Assembly: GCA_026874595.1 (NCBI GenBank)
Contig: CM049313.1
Span: 55,782,159 to 55,846,158, forward strand
Direction: 5' to 3'
Length of the DNA: 64,000 nt
Origin: Sipunculus nudus
Taxonomy: Eukaryota; Annelida; Sipuncula; Golfingiida; Sipunculidae
The notes under the pieces were generated by a model. The model saw only the letters and a program-made list of their open reading frames with translations. It had not been told where the DNA came from and did no database searches. Position 1 is the stretch's first letter. Every line of letters starts with the position of its first letter. The translations under genes and the position numbers were made by a program. Of the stretch, positions 34,135 to 47,573 are shown in pieces.

Positions 34135-37100
34135 TTAATCAAATCAGTGATCTCTGTATCAAAGGACTTATATGCAAACATGGGATCATTAACCTCTTAT
34201 CAAAAACTATTTGTTAAATGTGCAAACCACATAACTATATATATATCGAACGCCTCCCAAGGCTAATACAACTTACACCTTAAGCTAAAGCATGTGTACA
34301 GGTTGTGACCTTTTTCCATGCTTTAATTAAGTAACCTTACTCATTGCTCCCTGAAAACCCAATTATCACAATTAAATTAAGTGTTAGGCTGGGCATAAAG
34401 GTACCCTTGGGACTCGGAGCAGTATATACCAATTTATAGCTACAAATGCTGGTTTAGTTGATTGCTGCAAGCACTCAAGTGATTCTTTTTGCATCTCCTT
34501 GCTTGTAACTGAACTTCTTTTTCAGACTTTTTGAAATATTAAAGATGGAACTTAAAGTGTGAGCACTTAGACTAAGTCTTATGAAGCTCTGTGGAAAAAG
34601 TTGAAAATCTCTCTCATGGGATTTTTTTCTTCGAATAAATGCATGAAATATTTAGTAAATGAGTAAATAATGAGTATACGAGTATGATGAGCATCCTGTA
34701 TATTATGAAAATATATAAATATATATACACAGAGGGGGACAGGAACAAAATGAAATAATACACATATTTATATCTTTTGCATCTTTGAAGAATTTAACAT
34801 TCGAGATTCTTTTTTTATAAAATAACTGAATAATTAAAATGAATTAACTATATTAACAGCATTTAACTTTCACAGTAAATGTATGGTCTCATCATAGGAC
34901 AATTAACATACAGATGAGTTCTTAGAAAACTGGGGCATAAGCAAAGGTTCAAATTTATTGAAAAAGAGAATCCATTTGAGAAAGAACTGTGTGGTTTCCC
35001 ATGCTTCAAGTTATCCAAAGAGGAATTTGCTTCCTGGGCTGGCAGCATTTATCAAAAGGCTACATTCACAGACAGAAGTGCTTGGCACCATCCTTGTAAT
35101 CCCCAGAGAATAGGGCCAGCCCCTGCAATGCCAGGTTCCCAGGATCCTCTGCCGGCTCCCCATCACTAGTACATCAACGCTATTATGAGTTGGGAGTAGA
35201 GATGGCAAACACAGGGAGGTTACCATTATTTGTGAGTGACAGACATGGAATATAGCTGCCTGCTCCCTGGCTGCTTTGCGATAACGTCAACTTGCCATGT
35301 ACCTATGATGCTGTATTGCTTGTAACCAGACCTTAGCATGCTCAACAGCAAATTTGGTTGACTCTGTAATTTCTATCTAATAGTGCATGGCTGAAGGGTT
35401 GCAGCAACTCAATTTGTAATACCGCAGCCCCTAGCTGTGCCATGCCATACAAGAGCAGAAGATCCCCCCGCGATTCCCCTCCGTCAATTATGATGCAACC
35501 ATCCTGGTCAATCTGTAGAGATATACCAACCATATTACATCAGTGTCTGTCACCAGTGATGACTCTGTAGCAGAGCTAGTCAGGACTGAAATACCAAGTG
35601 TATTATATCATCTGACTATAAATATTCACTCTGTGATTTGTGTATTAGCTTGTGGTTGAAATTCAGTGAGTATTGAAAAAAATAAATGATATGTTAATGA
35701 GACTTTCCATAATGATTCTGTGAAGTTAAGTTACATAGTCTAAAATCAATCTACTCATTATGCATGCAGTGTGATTATAACAATTTCAAAATTAAAATTT
35801 AATCCAGTTACCAGTACACTTGAATATTTAGTCATTTTTATTATAACCAGGGTTACCTTGAATTCTCTTAGCATTTTTGCTCCTCTCCTTGTCTGTTATT
35901 TTTACCTTAGCCATTTTTACATGGAATCCTATGTAACAGATGCATGATAATTTTCACTTTGGCATTAACACATGGTATAAATGTAGATAAGAATACCATG
36001 GAATGCATTCTGTCAATGACTTAACAGTTAACCCTGTCTAAGATAACTTTACCTGCAAGCCATGCCGCAAAGCAGCATTTACAGGAATAATCCAGTTCTC
36101 CTGTTCAACTAATTCTGAATACTTTATTTCAAAACCAGGACTTCCATACTTTGTAGGCCTGCATGTTTGAGACATTTAAGCAGTTATTCATTCAGTTATT
36201 CATAATGCCTGTCAATAAAATATGTTGTATGTCAATACAGATAAGGTGTTCTGCATGTTTAAGAATCACAGTATGCAGATGAGCCTTTAAAAAGCTATAT
36301 CACGAAATGAACTGCAAGGCCATTTCATATTTTTTGTATGCCAAGGATACAAGGGTAATAATACAAAAAAAATGTTTTCACTTCAGATGTTCTCTTGCAT
36401 ATTGTAGTAATGCATGGTACCCAGTGTTCAACTCCAGGTCCCTTTGAGGGCTCCTGCCCAAAAGTTGCTATCCTTTTCAGCCTTTTCAAAGGACACATAT
36501 AAGTAAGTTTGGAAACAATACAGAAAAATGCCCAGCCTAAAACTTAATTTAATTGTTATAAAAAGAAACTTAGAGATATGCATCCACAGATGCTGTGTAA
36601 CAAAAGTGTAACCATTGTTTCTATAACTTGGTTGGAAACAAATGAAAAAGCCTAACCAAGTACAATAGATTATCACAACAAAATATATCACAATGAAAAG
36701 AGCTATTTAAATTTCAAACCAGAGTACTTTACAGGTTCAAATTATTGAGATTCCATTGCCCCAATTTTTTTTTATCCAAATTAAGCCTGAGGATTTGAAT
36801 TAAATTGGGAACACTTGTACAACATGAACACTTTATGCCCATTGACTTCCTAAACCATCCCAGACCAATTAGACTGATGCAGTATCTAGTTGGCCCACGG
36901 GAAAGGCATCACTCATCACCTAGGCAACCTCCCAGGTCTCTTAAGGCCATGGCAACATGATTTAAATGACAGTGAAATACCCTGAGGAGGTTCGATCATG
37001 ATGTTAGCTCAGACCATGGATTAATTATGAGAGATTCTGTTCCTTGTCCTTCATTTAACATGCCCAGTTTCTGTGCTACATTGTCTAGACTTCTGGTAAG

Positions 37101-37966
37101 AGAGTCATATATGCATCAAAAAGTCTACAGAATATCCACATAATTTACTTTATACCACCCAGTGGTATTTATTTACCAAGAGGTTTATTTACCATCTGTA
37201 TTGAGAAACCTATAACTGAAAAATGTCTATAACTCGAGGGGGGGGGGGTTCAGCCTTAGTAATTCAAGAAAACAGTGCTTTTAAATTAGGAGCTAATTTC
37301 TCCCAGCAAAGTTTAAACTTCTCATCAAATCTGCTCATCCTGAACAACCTGATGATGCATATAAAAACTGTGAGTCTACTGTTGACCCTCAGCTCTGCCT
37401 GCATGCCCAATGATATCCCATAAGTCAGTTTCATGTTTATTGTTATTTTCATAGTCTTCTTTACCAAGGTAATTTATATGGTAAAATAACATGATCCATT
37501 AAACCAATAAAATTTTTTGAATAGCTAAGTACATGTCAACCCTTTTGAATCTGCAAAAAGCAAAAAAATACTGTATATTCATCTTCTAGTGCTACCCCTG
37601 TAAATTCATCATTTTTATTTGTTTGGTTTATATTTGTTTGGTTTTCACTTATAATGGACTTGCCCGCATAAAAAGTAAAATTTTTTATAGGTTTCCTGTG
37701 ATTCATAATAGCCCTCTATTTAATATTTATCTTCAGAAGTGTCTGATCTAATTATTAACTGATTAGATTCTCATAACCATTACAGCCATTAGCAGTTAAT
37801 TAGAACAAATTTAAAAAGTTCTAAATTGGGGGCTTAAGGTCAGATGAGAGCACATTTGTTTCCTGAAAAAGCCTTTGTAGAATACTGTTCTTTGGAGAAA
37901 TTCTGTACAGACTGATGACCATGGAAACCACTGAACTACCAGTTGTACAGAACATATCTTCTTTAA
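34135..37966. other. Intron stretch without recognised elements
   Basis: AT-rich intron. 35030-35530 is noticeably richer in G+C and has minus-strand open frames (35011-35226, 35342-35533) whose products I do not recognise. A poly(G) run lies at about 37239-37250. Nothing else can be supported. Confidence 0.5.
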
Positions 37967-40900
37967 ACAAGTGGCCCATGGGCCATGACGTTCAGCTGAA
38001 TTCAAGGAGCCTTGAAAATGGGCAAAAGACTCCCAGAGTGCTCTAAATCATGCATTTTGCCATTATATATAGCCCTTAGATAAAAGTTACAGTGACCTTA
38101 ATCTAAATGCAGCTGCTACCATTTATGCCATCCTGACTAATTTAGTGTTAAAATCAAGTTCTTTTACACAGCTTGTAGAAAATGGGTCAGAGTGACATAT
38201 CAGGTTTCCAAGGAGATTTTTAGGGACCTCTCTGAAAGTCATGTATGAGGATTTCAGGCCAAATACAATTTGTGCCCCACCTGACTCACTTGGTGCTCAT
38301 GTTTTCTCCCCTAATTTACAAAATATAGTTAACCATGACCTAATTTCAATTTTCCAAGGATATTTTTCATGGAACTCTTAGGGATATCAGTTAGAAGATT
38401 CTATGTCCAACACTCATGATTTGTGCCCTGTTAATGGACAACTGCTTCATCTGAAGTTCTCAAAAATAGACATAAAAATGTATAAAAAAGGTCAAAACTA
38501 GAATGGCTCTGTTTTTGCAGTGCAAAACAAATATGTCTCCCCCCTATGGTTCATCCCAAAACATCAGGGGTAAAATATGCAATATCTCAAAACAATCTAG
38601 ATTTCAGCAAATTAGACATTGAAGGTCAAGGTCACCATTTTTTGAACTCTGATGACATTTTGACAGAAAGAACTGGTGTGTCAAATTTGAAGAAAAAGTC
38701 TTCAGTACTTCCTATTTTATGGCGGTCACAATAAGCCTTGAATTGCATTAATTTGACCTTGAAGATCAAGGTCAAGGTCACAGAATTTCAAACACATCCA
38801 AGATTTTGATTTGAAACAATAAAAGTTTCAAATTTTGGAGGAAAATTTGCAGCCCTTCAAAGTTATCTCATCCACATGACAATAACTATAATGCAGCTAA
38901 TTTGACCTTGAAGATCCTTATCAGGGTCAGCAGATTTCAAACTCGTCTAAGAACTTGGTAGTAACAATTGGTGTACTATATTTGAGAACAAAATTGGAAA
39001 TACAACAAAATTAGTCAGGTTCACAAAAATGTTACATTTCAGCAGATATGACCTTGAAGAAAAAGTCAAGGTCACCAGGTTTTAAACTCCGATGAAATTT
39101 TGGTAAGAACAATGAGCGTTTCAAATTTTGGAGGAAAATATGAAGCCCTTCAAAAGTTATCTCATCCACAAGACAATAACTTTTTGCTGATTTGACCTTG
39201 AAGATCCTAGACAAGGTCACCAGGTTTCAAAGTCATCTGAGAGTTTGGTAGGAACAATTGATTGGTGTACCAAATTTGAGGACAAAATGTGATATCCTTC
39301 AAAAGTTATCTTGTTTACAAGACAATAACTATAATTCAGCTGATTTGACCTTGATTTTCCTGGTAAAGGTCACCAGGTTTTAAACTTGTCAGAGAACTTG
39401 GTAGGGACAATTGGTAAACCAAACTTGAGGACAAAATGTGGAATACTTCAAAAGTTATGGGGTTCACAAAAGTTTCACATTTCTGCAGATTTGACCTTGA
39501 AGATGAAGGTAAAGGTCACAGATTTTCTAACTCTTTCATTTAATTATTGGTTTACCATTAACAATTGGTGTACCAAATTTGGGAAAAAATGTGAAATACT
39601 TCAAAAGTTATGGGGTTAAAAAAAATTTTACATTTTTCATGGTGCCCCTGTAGCCTGAATTACAGAAAAAAAAAAGTTATGGGGCTCACAAAAATTCCAC
39701 CAAGATCAAGGTCACAAATTTTCAAACTCATTTGTGTACAAAATTTGAGGACACAATGTGAAACACTTCAAAAGTTATGGGGTAAAAAAAAAATTTACAT
39801 TTCCGCAGATTTGACCTTGAAGATGTTGGTCAAGGTCACCAGCTTTCGAACTCCTTTAGTAGGAACAATTGGTGATCATACCTAATTTGAGGACAAAAAT
39901 TTTAAATACTTAAAGGTTACTGCGTTCCCAACACAATAAGTATAATATGCCACTGATTTGACCTTGAAGATCCTGGTCAAGGTCACCGGGTTTTAAAATC
40001 ACCCAAGAATGTGGAAGGAACAATAAGTGTACCAAATTTGAGGAATATTTTATGGTGCCCCTGTACCCTGATTTACAGAAACAAAAGTTATGGGGCTCAC
40101 AAAAATTCCACCAAATTTGACCTTTAAGATGAATGCCAAGGTCACCAGTTTTTTTTAACTCCCCCAAGATTTTGGTATGCACAATTGAGTGTTTCAAATT
40201 TTGCAGAAAATAGGCAGCCCTTCCAAAGTTATCGACAGACAATTCACTGAAAACAATATGCCTCCCCGTAATGGGGGGGGGGGGGGGACATAAAGACACA
40301 GATGGCATCACCAGTATGCAGGAACAAATGAAATTAGGCAAAGAATCATGGCAATCAATATATTAGTTATTCATATACTGAAGCTTTAGTATCAAACTTT
40401 TAATTATTCTGGGGGGGGGGGTTACTTACAAGCCCCAAATTAAGCTTGGAGGATATGGTAATAGAGACCTAATTCCATGTTTCCAAGGAGACCTTTCATT
40501 GACCTCCCAAGATGTAATATGAGAAACTTCAAAGTGCAACAGTTACAATTCGTGCCTTTTTGCTGGAAATCCATATCATTTGAAGGTCTCAAACAGAGAA
40601 AAAAATACATATAATTTTGAAGAAATACAGGTGGTGCCACCAGTGTACAGGAACTGATGAGCACTCCATGATCAATATGCATGCAAAAAAATCATGGCAA
40701 TCGATGCATCAGTTATTCAGATACTGAAGCATTTATTTTTTAATTATTCTGGGGGGGGGGGGGGGGGTACTGACAAGCCCCATAGCTCAAACAGATATGG
40801 GTAACAGAGACCTAATTTCAGGTTTAAATGAAGACTTTTCATGGACCTCCATGGTTATTAAGTAGGAATTCTAGGTCAAACAGTGACAATTTGTGCCCTG

Positions 40901-41654
40901 TTTAAAGATGAGACTTTATTTGAAAATCTCAAAAATAGAGATAAAAATGTGTTAAAATTAAAAAAAAAATACAGGTAGCACCTCTATTCTGCTGGAGCTC
41001 AAGAACCAGTCCATGATCAGTATGCATGCAAAAAATCATGGTAATCAATGCATTAGTTATTCAGATACTGGAGCTTTTGTATCAAATTTTAATTATTCTG
41101 AGGGGTAATTTCGAGCCCCATAATATAGAGGATATGGGTAAGAGACCTTATTGCACTTTTCCACAGAGACTTTTTATGGACCTCTTTTGATGTTAAGTTA
41201 AAAGAATCCAGGTCCAGTGGCTAAGATTTGTGTCCTGTTAACAGATGACAGCTTTTTTGAAGATACCAAAAATATAGAAAAAAAATTGTAAAAATTGGAA
41301 AAAATACAGGTGGCCCAACCAGTTTGCAGGGACTGATGAAACTTTCAATTATCAATATTCATGCAAAGAATCATGGGATCAAAGCAGTAGTTATTCAGAT
41401 ACTTAAGCTTTTGTATCCAATTTTTTATAAATTCTGGGGGCTACTTCCAAGACCCATAGCTCAGTGAATATGGGTTAAAGAGCTTCCAAGGAGATTTTAT
41501 TCATGAACCTCCCTGGATGTTAAGTTAGAAGATTCCAGGTCCAGCAGTTATTTTTTGTGCTCTTTTAACGGAAGGCTAGACAGACGGCCAGACAAATGAC
41601 AGGCAAAGGGTGATTGCTATAGCTCAGATGATTTTTAGTAAGCTGAGCTAAAAA
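37967..41654 (+). mobile_element. Family A element with 335-bp core, carrying a nested family D element
   Basis: The 5' end is ACAAGTGGCCCATGGGCCAT followed by 'gacgttcagctga'. The 3' end is 'agctcagatgatttttagtaagctgagctaaaaa' at about 41620-41654. The core units of about 332 bp are marked by 'ggtggtgccaccagtgt' variants at about 40301, 40631, 40975 and 41309, with long G-runs after 'ttattct' (40409-40420, 40749-40767). A 'gacagacggccagacaaatgacaggc' tract precedes the hairpin. The family D element at 38497-40294 splits the first core unit. Confidence 0.75.
38497..40294 (+). mobile_element. Family D element: 147-bp tandem core, nested in family A
   Basis: It starts ACTAGAAT and has TATGTCTCCCCCC at 38532-38544. 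Near the 3' end is 'caatatgcctccccgtaat' followed by a long G-run and 'acata', the inverted counterpart. Between them are about ten units of 144-159 bp with 'ttgaccttgaag' at 38753, 38902, 39048, 39192, 39345, 39491, 39811, 39958 and 40117, plus 'caaggtcac' and 'ttcaaaagttatggggt'. The surrounding family A core rejoins ('gttctcaaaaatagacataaa' / 'gatggcatcaccagtatgcag') if it is removed. Confidence 0.72.
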
Positions 41655-44600
41655 CATGATTACAAATTTTATAAACTGCATGCAAATTTATGCAAATGTT
41701 TGAGTTAAGTATATAACATAAAGGATATTATATGTTCTATTATCAAGATGTTAAACTAAATAATTATGCATTAATTAACTATAATTTATAATAATTAACT
41801 ATAAAATGCTTAATCTGCTAAGATTCAAGCATATAGTTTCACTCTAGGAGTCAGTGTCCTACATTTTAATTCTGTGTAAGGGTTTTATTTGGTCACTTTA
41901 GTACTGAAGTCCTGTGAATTTTCTTCTCCAAAATCATGGTGCCCCTGTAGCCTGAATTACAGAAACTTGACCAAATATTTGTTCACCTACTCTGGATTTT
42001 AAGTTTTGGTCACAGAGGCTAATGAAACATATAAGAACAACATTTATAAGATCTGAGTGATGTAAGGTATATGCATCCCTGTTGACAGCCTTAAATCTAC
42101 AGTAAAGTAAATGTTCCCACAAGTATCAGTTAATTAATTCTCCTATAGCCATTGATGTTAATTTGCTTCAAGATTACCAGAAAAACAAACAAGCACTGTG
42201 AATATTCCACCCCCTTCAATGAGGCAAGAAAAATTCAAACTGAGAACAATTTAAATCACCCATGCATAGTATTGTGCATACTTATAAAACCATAATAAAC
42301 CAAGACCATTCTGCATCAAGGCTGTGTGAGATGCATACTGAGACCTGGGAGATAAAGACCAAATCCTTCAGCAATTGATCTGCAGACTGGTCTCAAGACC
42401 AAGTTCTCACAAGCTCTCCATAGATATTTCCTGAAATCAGGGAACACCTTGTTTAATGAAATATTTAAAAGTCACTTAAAAATCTGCAACTATTACTTTA
42501 TATTTAATAACATGACAAAAACTTGATATTTTATTACCTGCTACTTTCAATGTAAAAGGTAATTTCCTAATCACAAGGAAACTGGAGAGAGCTAAAATAG
42601 TCTGTCTGGGTCTGGATAAGTCAGTTAGCTGAGTCAGATGTGACATTTTATCACCAGACCAGTCTACAGGGAGAACCACCAAACATGCCAGCAGGACATC
42701 TTCTTGTCTAGAGGCTACGGCCTGTCATGTACAGCATGGATCCTTCGAACAGAAGATATTTTACATTGGAACTATCTACAAGTTTGCAACTCTTTGTATA
42801 GCATTTTTCCCCTTTAATAATTTCTGGACAAAAATATTTGGACAAAAAGATTTTCAACATATCATATATTGTCACACCTTTGTGTGTAGTGCCAGTCAGG
42901 GTGAGAGATGTTCACACTTATGCTATTGGAATTAAATGAAGCATCCTAGTTGATTAGTTATCAAAGAAATAATGACCAGTACAATATGTTTATAAGGATT
43001 GGAAATCCAGTGATAGGGGGAGAGATAGGAGACAGAGGTGTGCATCCTGTGCATCTCTGTCCACCCTTGTAGGACATGGCAGGCATGTGGCACACTAAGA
43101 TGTATTTGGCTTCATCCTTGGAATAATATTTAAGTAAGTTATGGACTTCCATCTCAACTTATATCAGCAGAAGTAATGACCATTGATGTGATCCAAGAGC
43201 TGCCTACTATGATTGTTATGTTCTGTTAAGTATCTGTGAATCTGTGATGTTCAGCATGAATTTGAGCCAAAATGTCAACAGGGACCAGTATCTGTATTGT
43301 TCAACTGTGAAGCTGTAGTGTTATGTTCAACAGAATAAATTATGTGTTAAAGTTCAAAGGACTTACTCTTTGAAGTCACCAAGATAACATAGCAACAATT
43401 TGTGCCATGTTACAGATATAACTGATATAATGGTGTTTATACAATGATAGGGCATTACCTCTTAAAATAATAATACTATCTACATTTTACAGAAATCACC
43501 AGCTAATTGGGACTGCCGAAATTGATGAGAAGTATTTTCACCTGAAAGACAATACATTACTTTTTAAATTTAAGTGACCCAGAGGTTGTACTGTTCAGTT
43601 GAGGAGCATGGCCATGAGCCTAATACCAAATGATAACATTAGATCAAGGAGTACAAAAGTGGCATCAATTGATACATGCAGGACAAACTGTTTAGTGTTT
43701 TTTTCTTCCATACCTCTTGTGAAAAATGCATATCACTATCGTCAAAAGTATCATGTGACAACACTCCATATTTGGAACAAATATCAGCCAAAATAAGATC
43801 CAAGTAGGGACACCTCTTAAGCCATGCGTCTAAATCAAATTAATCAATGAATATAAAAAATGCCAACTGGTGTACTTTCGCTTTCTAATCTGAAAAGGTA
43901 ATAAGACACCACTGGACAACAAATGAACCATGATCCTTAAACTGTATTCTTTGCTCTTTGAAGACTTTATGGTCTATTTGAGTCCTGGACACTGTCTCTT
44001 GCAGCCTGACAGATGGTCCTACGTTTCAAAGGGGATTGAAATACACAAGTAACTATGTGGTTTATTCATCTTCACCTGCCTATCTTATATATAAATTTCT
44101 TGTTTTAATCAGCTCAAATGCAGCTATTTCTGCTTTACACTAGTCACAGATTATTTGAGACAATTTTTTTTTACAATGGACATCAACCTATATACTAACA
44201 GGGTTAGATATTCTAAGGAGCCTATAGGCTTGAAGCTTGCATATTTTGCTTGGGCCTTTGTTTTGAAGAAAAGCAGGCCTCTCAATCTTGAGAAATATTA
44301 CTCCAGTCTGATCATCAATGTTAGTTTTGTCCTGAGTTTTTAAGTTGATGACTGAGGACTGTTGTTTGGAAATGTCTGCCAGTTTCCATTGTGGGAGAAA
44401 GTTTTTTTTTTATTAGATTATGCACTAGATGTTGCAACAGTGGATTTGTACAAGTGGATTTGGACAATGTTAAGTTGCTTTCCTTATTCAGGTATTGACA
44501 TACAATTTCACATTTATACATCTCCTGACAAATCAAGCAAAATATATGTTCCATTTCATGGTTTTTAACAGGAAGAAATTAATCATAATCTGGGAAGTGC

Positions 44601-46714
44601 AGGCCAATGAATCGGAGAGTTCCATTTGAGCTTCGATCCTCCCAAGGGAATATGCTATGTGTCAGAATTTGAAGTTAAGTAAAAGTGAATCTTTGTTATG
44701 TATTTCATGTCATTACCATATCATTATATGATTAGAAATCATGATTACAGTGCAATGTGAGGGAACATTATCAGCACAGTGTAAATACAAATGACTGGTT
44801 TGTTTAAGGTAGCCAGGGATGGTTAAAGATTGCAAGAATCAAGGTCAGCAAGAAATTTTCCTGTCCCATTGGACCCAAATAACAGAGCAACCAAAAGCAA
44901 TTTTAAGCATCACAGATGCTAATCCTCACATTCCTGAAAGCCCACAGTTTATATCTTTACACAAATCTAACAACTGTTGGGAATATGGTAGTTTATGATC
45001 AGGTGTTGTAGTACTAAGCTGTATTGGTCATGAGAATTTTTTATATTTTTCAAATAAAAAAATTGTATGAAAAATCAATTTTCAGGATATAGCTCTCCTT
45101 GCAAGATACTATGTGTTTTGCCAATAAAAGGACCTGCAGCAAAACCTACGAAGTCAAAGGTAAGGAATCAATAAGATACTCCAGCATAAAGGTTGTCACA
45201 AGTGGGTTCTTGTTGGTGATGTGATTTATTTTTTTGCAGGAACCTGTTACAGGACATAACCTCTGACAAAAGCAAGTTTGATATCTTCCTCAGGGATCAG
45301 TGATAATTAACATTCAGTACAGTTATCATCACAAAAACTCCTGAATATTTTATGTAGATCAAAATGAAGATTTAAGCTAGCATACAGCTAGATTCTACAC
45401 AAATATACCAAACATCTAGTGTAAAGATCTAAATGATAATAATGTTTATACAAGTAAAGCTTAAATTGTTGAATGATTTATGCACAGGTATCAACAGTAG
45501 GCTTTTTCACTCAGAACCATCAAAGTTAGAAGATAATGTACATAAAATGAACCCCTATGACAAATTTCAAGCATAGTACTTTATATTGTCAGAAAGTCTC
45601 AGACACTGTGTCTTGCATGTAGAATATTGAACCTGGATATGTGGCAGGTTGACACCATTCTACTCAAATATGGCACAAATATCATTAACATTAGGGTTTG
45701 ATGATAATGTAAAATAGCTTGTATGACTAACGGCTGCCACATGCTTCTTCGTTATGTGCAGCACTACTCAAACCTCTTATCACATGCTGCCGTTGGTATC
45801 ACCATCATCCAGCCAGTGATGCAATCATCCCATATGTCAAAAGGGAATAGATATCCAGCTCTTTTATACAAACATATGTCCACTGCCAGTAATAGTCAAA
45901 CCTAGGGATAAAAAGACTCACGGGACTACCTATGTATTTTAAGAGCAATCACATCAAAGTCAATTCCCTTGTATTTTTACCAGTGGTAAGGATTTGGCAA
46001 AATAATGTCTTATTGTAGAATATGTAAGAATAAAAGAATATATCTGCTTTTTTATATAACTTTATATATATTTTTACAATGACATATAGCTTTCACTATG
46101 GCTGCTAATTAATGTATAACAAACTACCCCGTAACAGAATTTATTGACATGGCCCCAAGGAAATTTGCTCTTCATACAATATATAAAAGGAATAGAGCCC
46201 AGAGCCTCATCAGCTGCACACCTGTTGGCTGGTTTCGACAATACTTAACCAAATTCAGCAGTCAGCAAACATTTGTCACGGTGGCTCAACATAACTGCTG
46301 GCTTTCATATGCTTGAGTAGATTTTAGTGATGGTCATGCTACAAAGTATGTACTTTATTTAAAACAATAAATTATACATTTTAAATGCAATTCCTTGATC
46401 ATATATTGAGTAATTTATCTTAGAAGTTTCATTGGCCTATTATAATTAGATTACAAGCAAAAAAGCCTAATTGTGGATCTTATCTTTTTGAGAACCACTT
46501 TTTTTCATTCAATCAGACTTAGTTGCACAAAGTTGAGTCACTTTAGTTTAATGAATTTACAGGGGCCCTTCCAAGTTAATTCTGCTCAACTTGATTTGAA
46601 CCTGAATGGAATGGGATGTCTCCTGAGGTGAGAGCTCCCCTCAATACTGGCATTACAGAGATGCAGCAGTATCCAAAGACACATTGATGGAGTGTACACA
46701 ACAACAAAAATTTT
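41655..46714. other. Intron stretch without recognised elements
   Basis: Unique-looking AT-rich intron of about 5 kb. I see no tandem repeats, element ends, RNA genes or supportable exons. Open frames are all under 80 codons and without recognisable motifs. Confidence 0.6.
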
Positions 46715-47300
46715 TATATTGTAGGTGGTGCCACCAGTCTTGTGAACAAGATGAGGGTATCAATAATCAATGGACATTCAAAGTTTCAGGGCAATATGTC
46801 CAACCACTCCTGAGATAAGTGCATGAATATATTCTATGACTAGGGACCTTGACACATACCTGAATTTGTCTGTAAGGATATTTTTATGAGCTCTTAAAAT
46901 GTTGGTCATGTGACCTTGATCCTTAAATTTTTACCTAAACATCAATAGGGTTCTTCTTTTCTGGTAGTTTAGCCAAATGTGAAAGTTGAAAGGTTTGGGA
47001 TAAAAGTTTGGCATTATATACATAAAAAAAATTTCCAAAGAAGTGGACCCAGTGACCTTGGCCCTTGATCTTGTGAACTCAAAATTTAAAGGTTTCTTCC
47101 CCTTTCATGAGGTAAAGAGATTCTGAAAGATGGAAGGTGTGGCATTAACAGTTTGGGTTGTAGTTAAAAATATACAGGGTTCACAAATATCCTAAGTTTC
47201 CACTGATTCTACTGTAAGTCACCAGTTCTGGAACTTCTCCAAGAACCTGACTGAAACAATAGGTGTACAAAATTTGTCGAAAAATAGGCATTTTTTTTAC
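46715..47300 (+). repeat. Degenerate B-type and A-type core units
   Basis: 'gtaggtggtgccaccagtcttgtgaacaagatgagg' and 'accactcctgagataagtgca' (46722-46830) resemble family B core units. 'agggaccttgacacatacctgaatttgtctgtaagga' onward (46850-47170) resembles the family A element at 4688 with its 'gtgacctt' core. No intact ends, so these are old fragments. Confidence 0.45.
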
Positions 47301-47573
47301 TTCAGAATTTTTTTTTCAGATTTTCACTAAATATGAAATTATTCAAGATAAATGCCTCTGTAATATTTGTGGTCATAACCCAATTTGAACAGGCTGCATC
47401 CTATGATTAAAATCATTGCATGAGCACAATATAAAGGATATCTGATTTGTCAGATTTTTAGTTATTAATTCACACTATTTACATGTGGCAGTGATGGCGG
47501 TATTAAATGGCACAAAACCTCCAAAAGATCACATCTGATCTCGAAAAGATCACACTTGTCCCCCATACATGAA

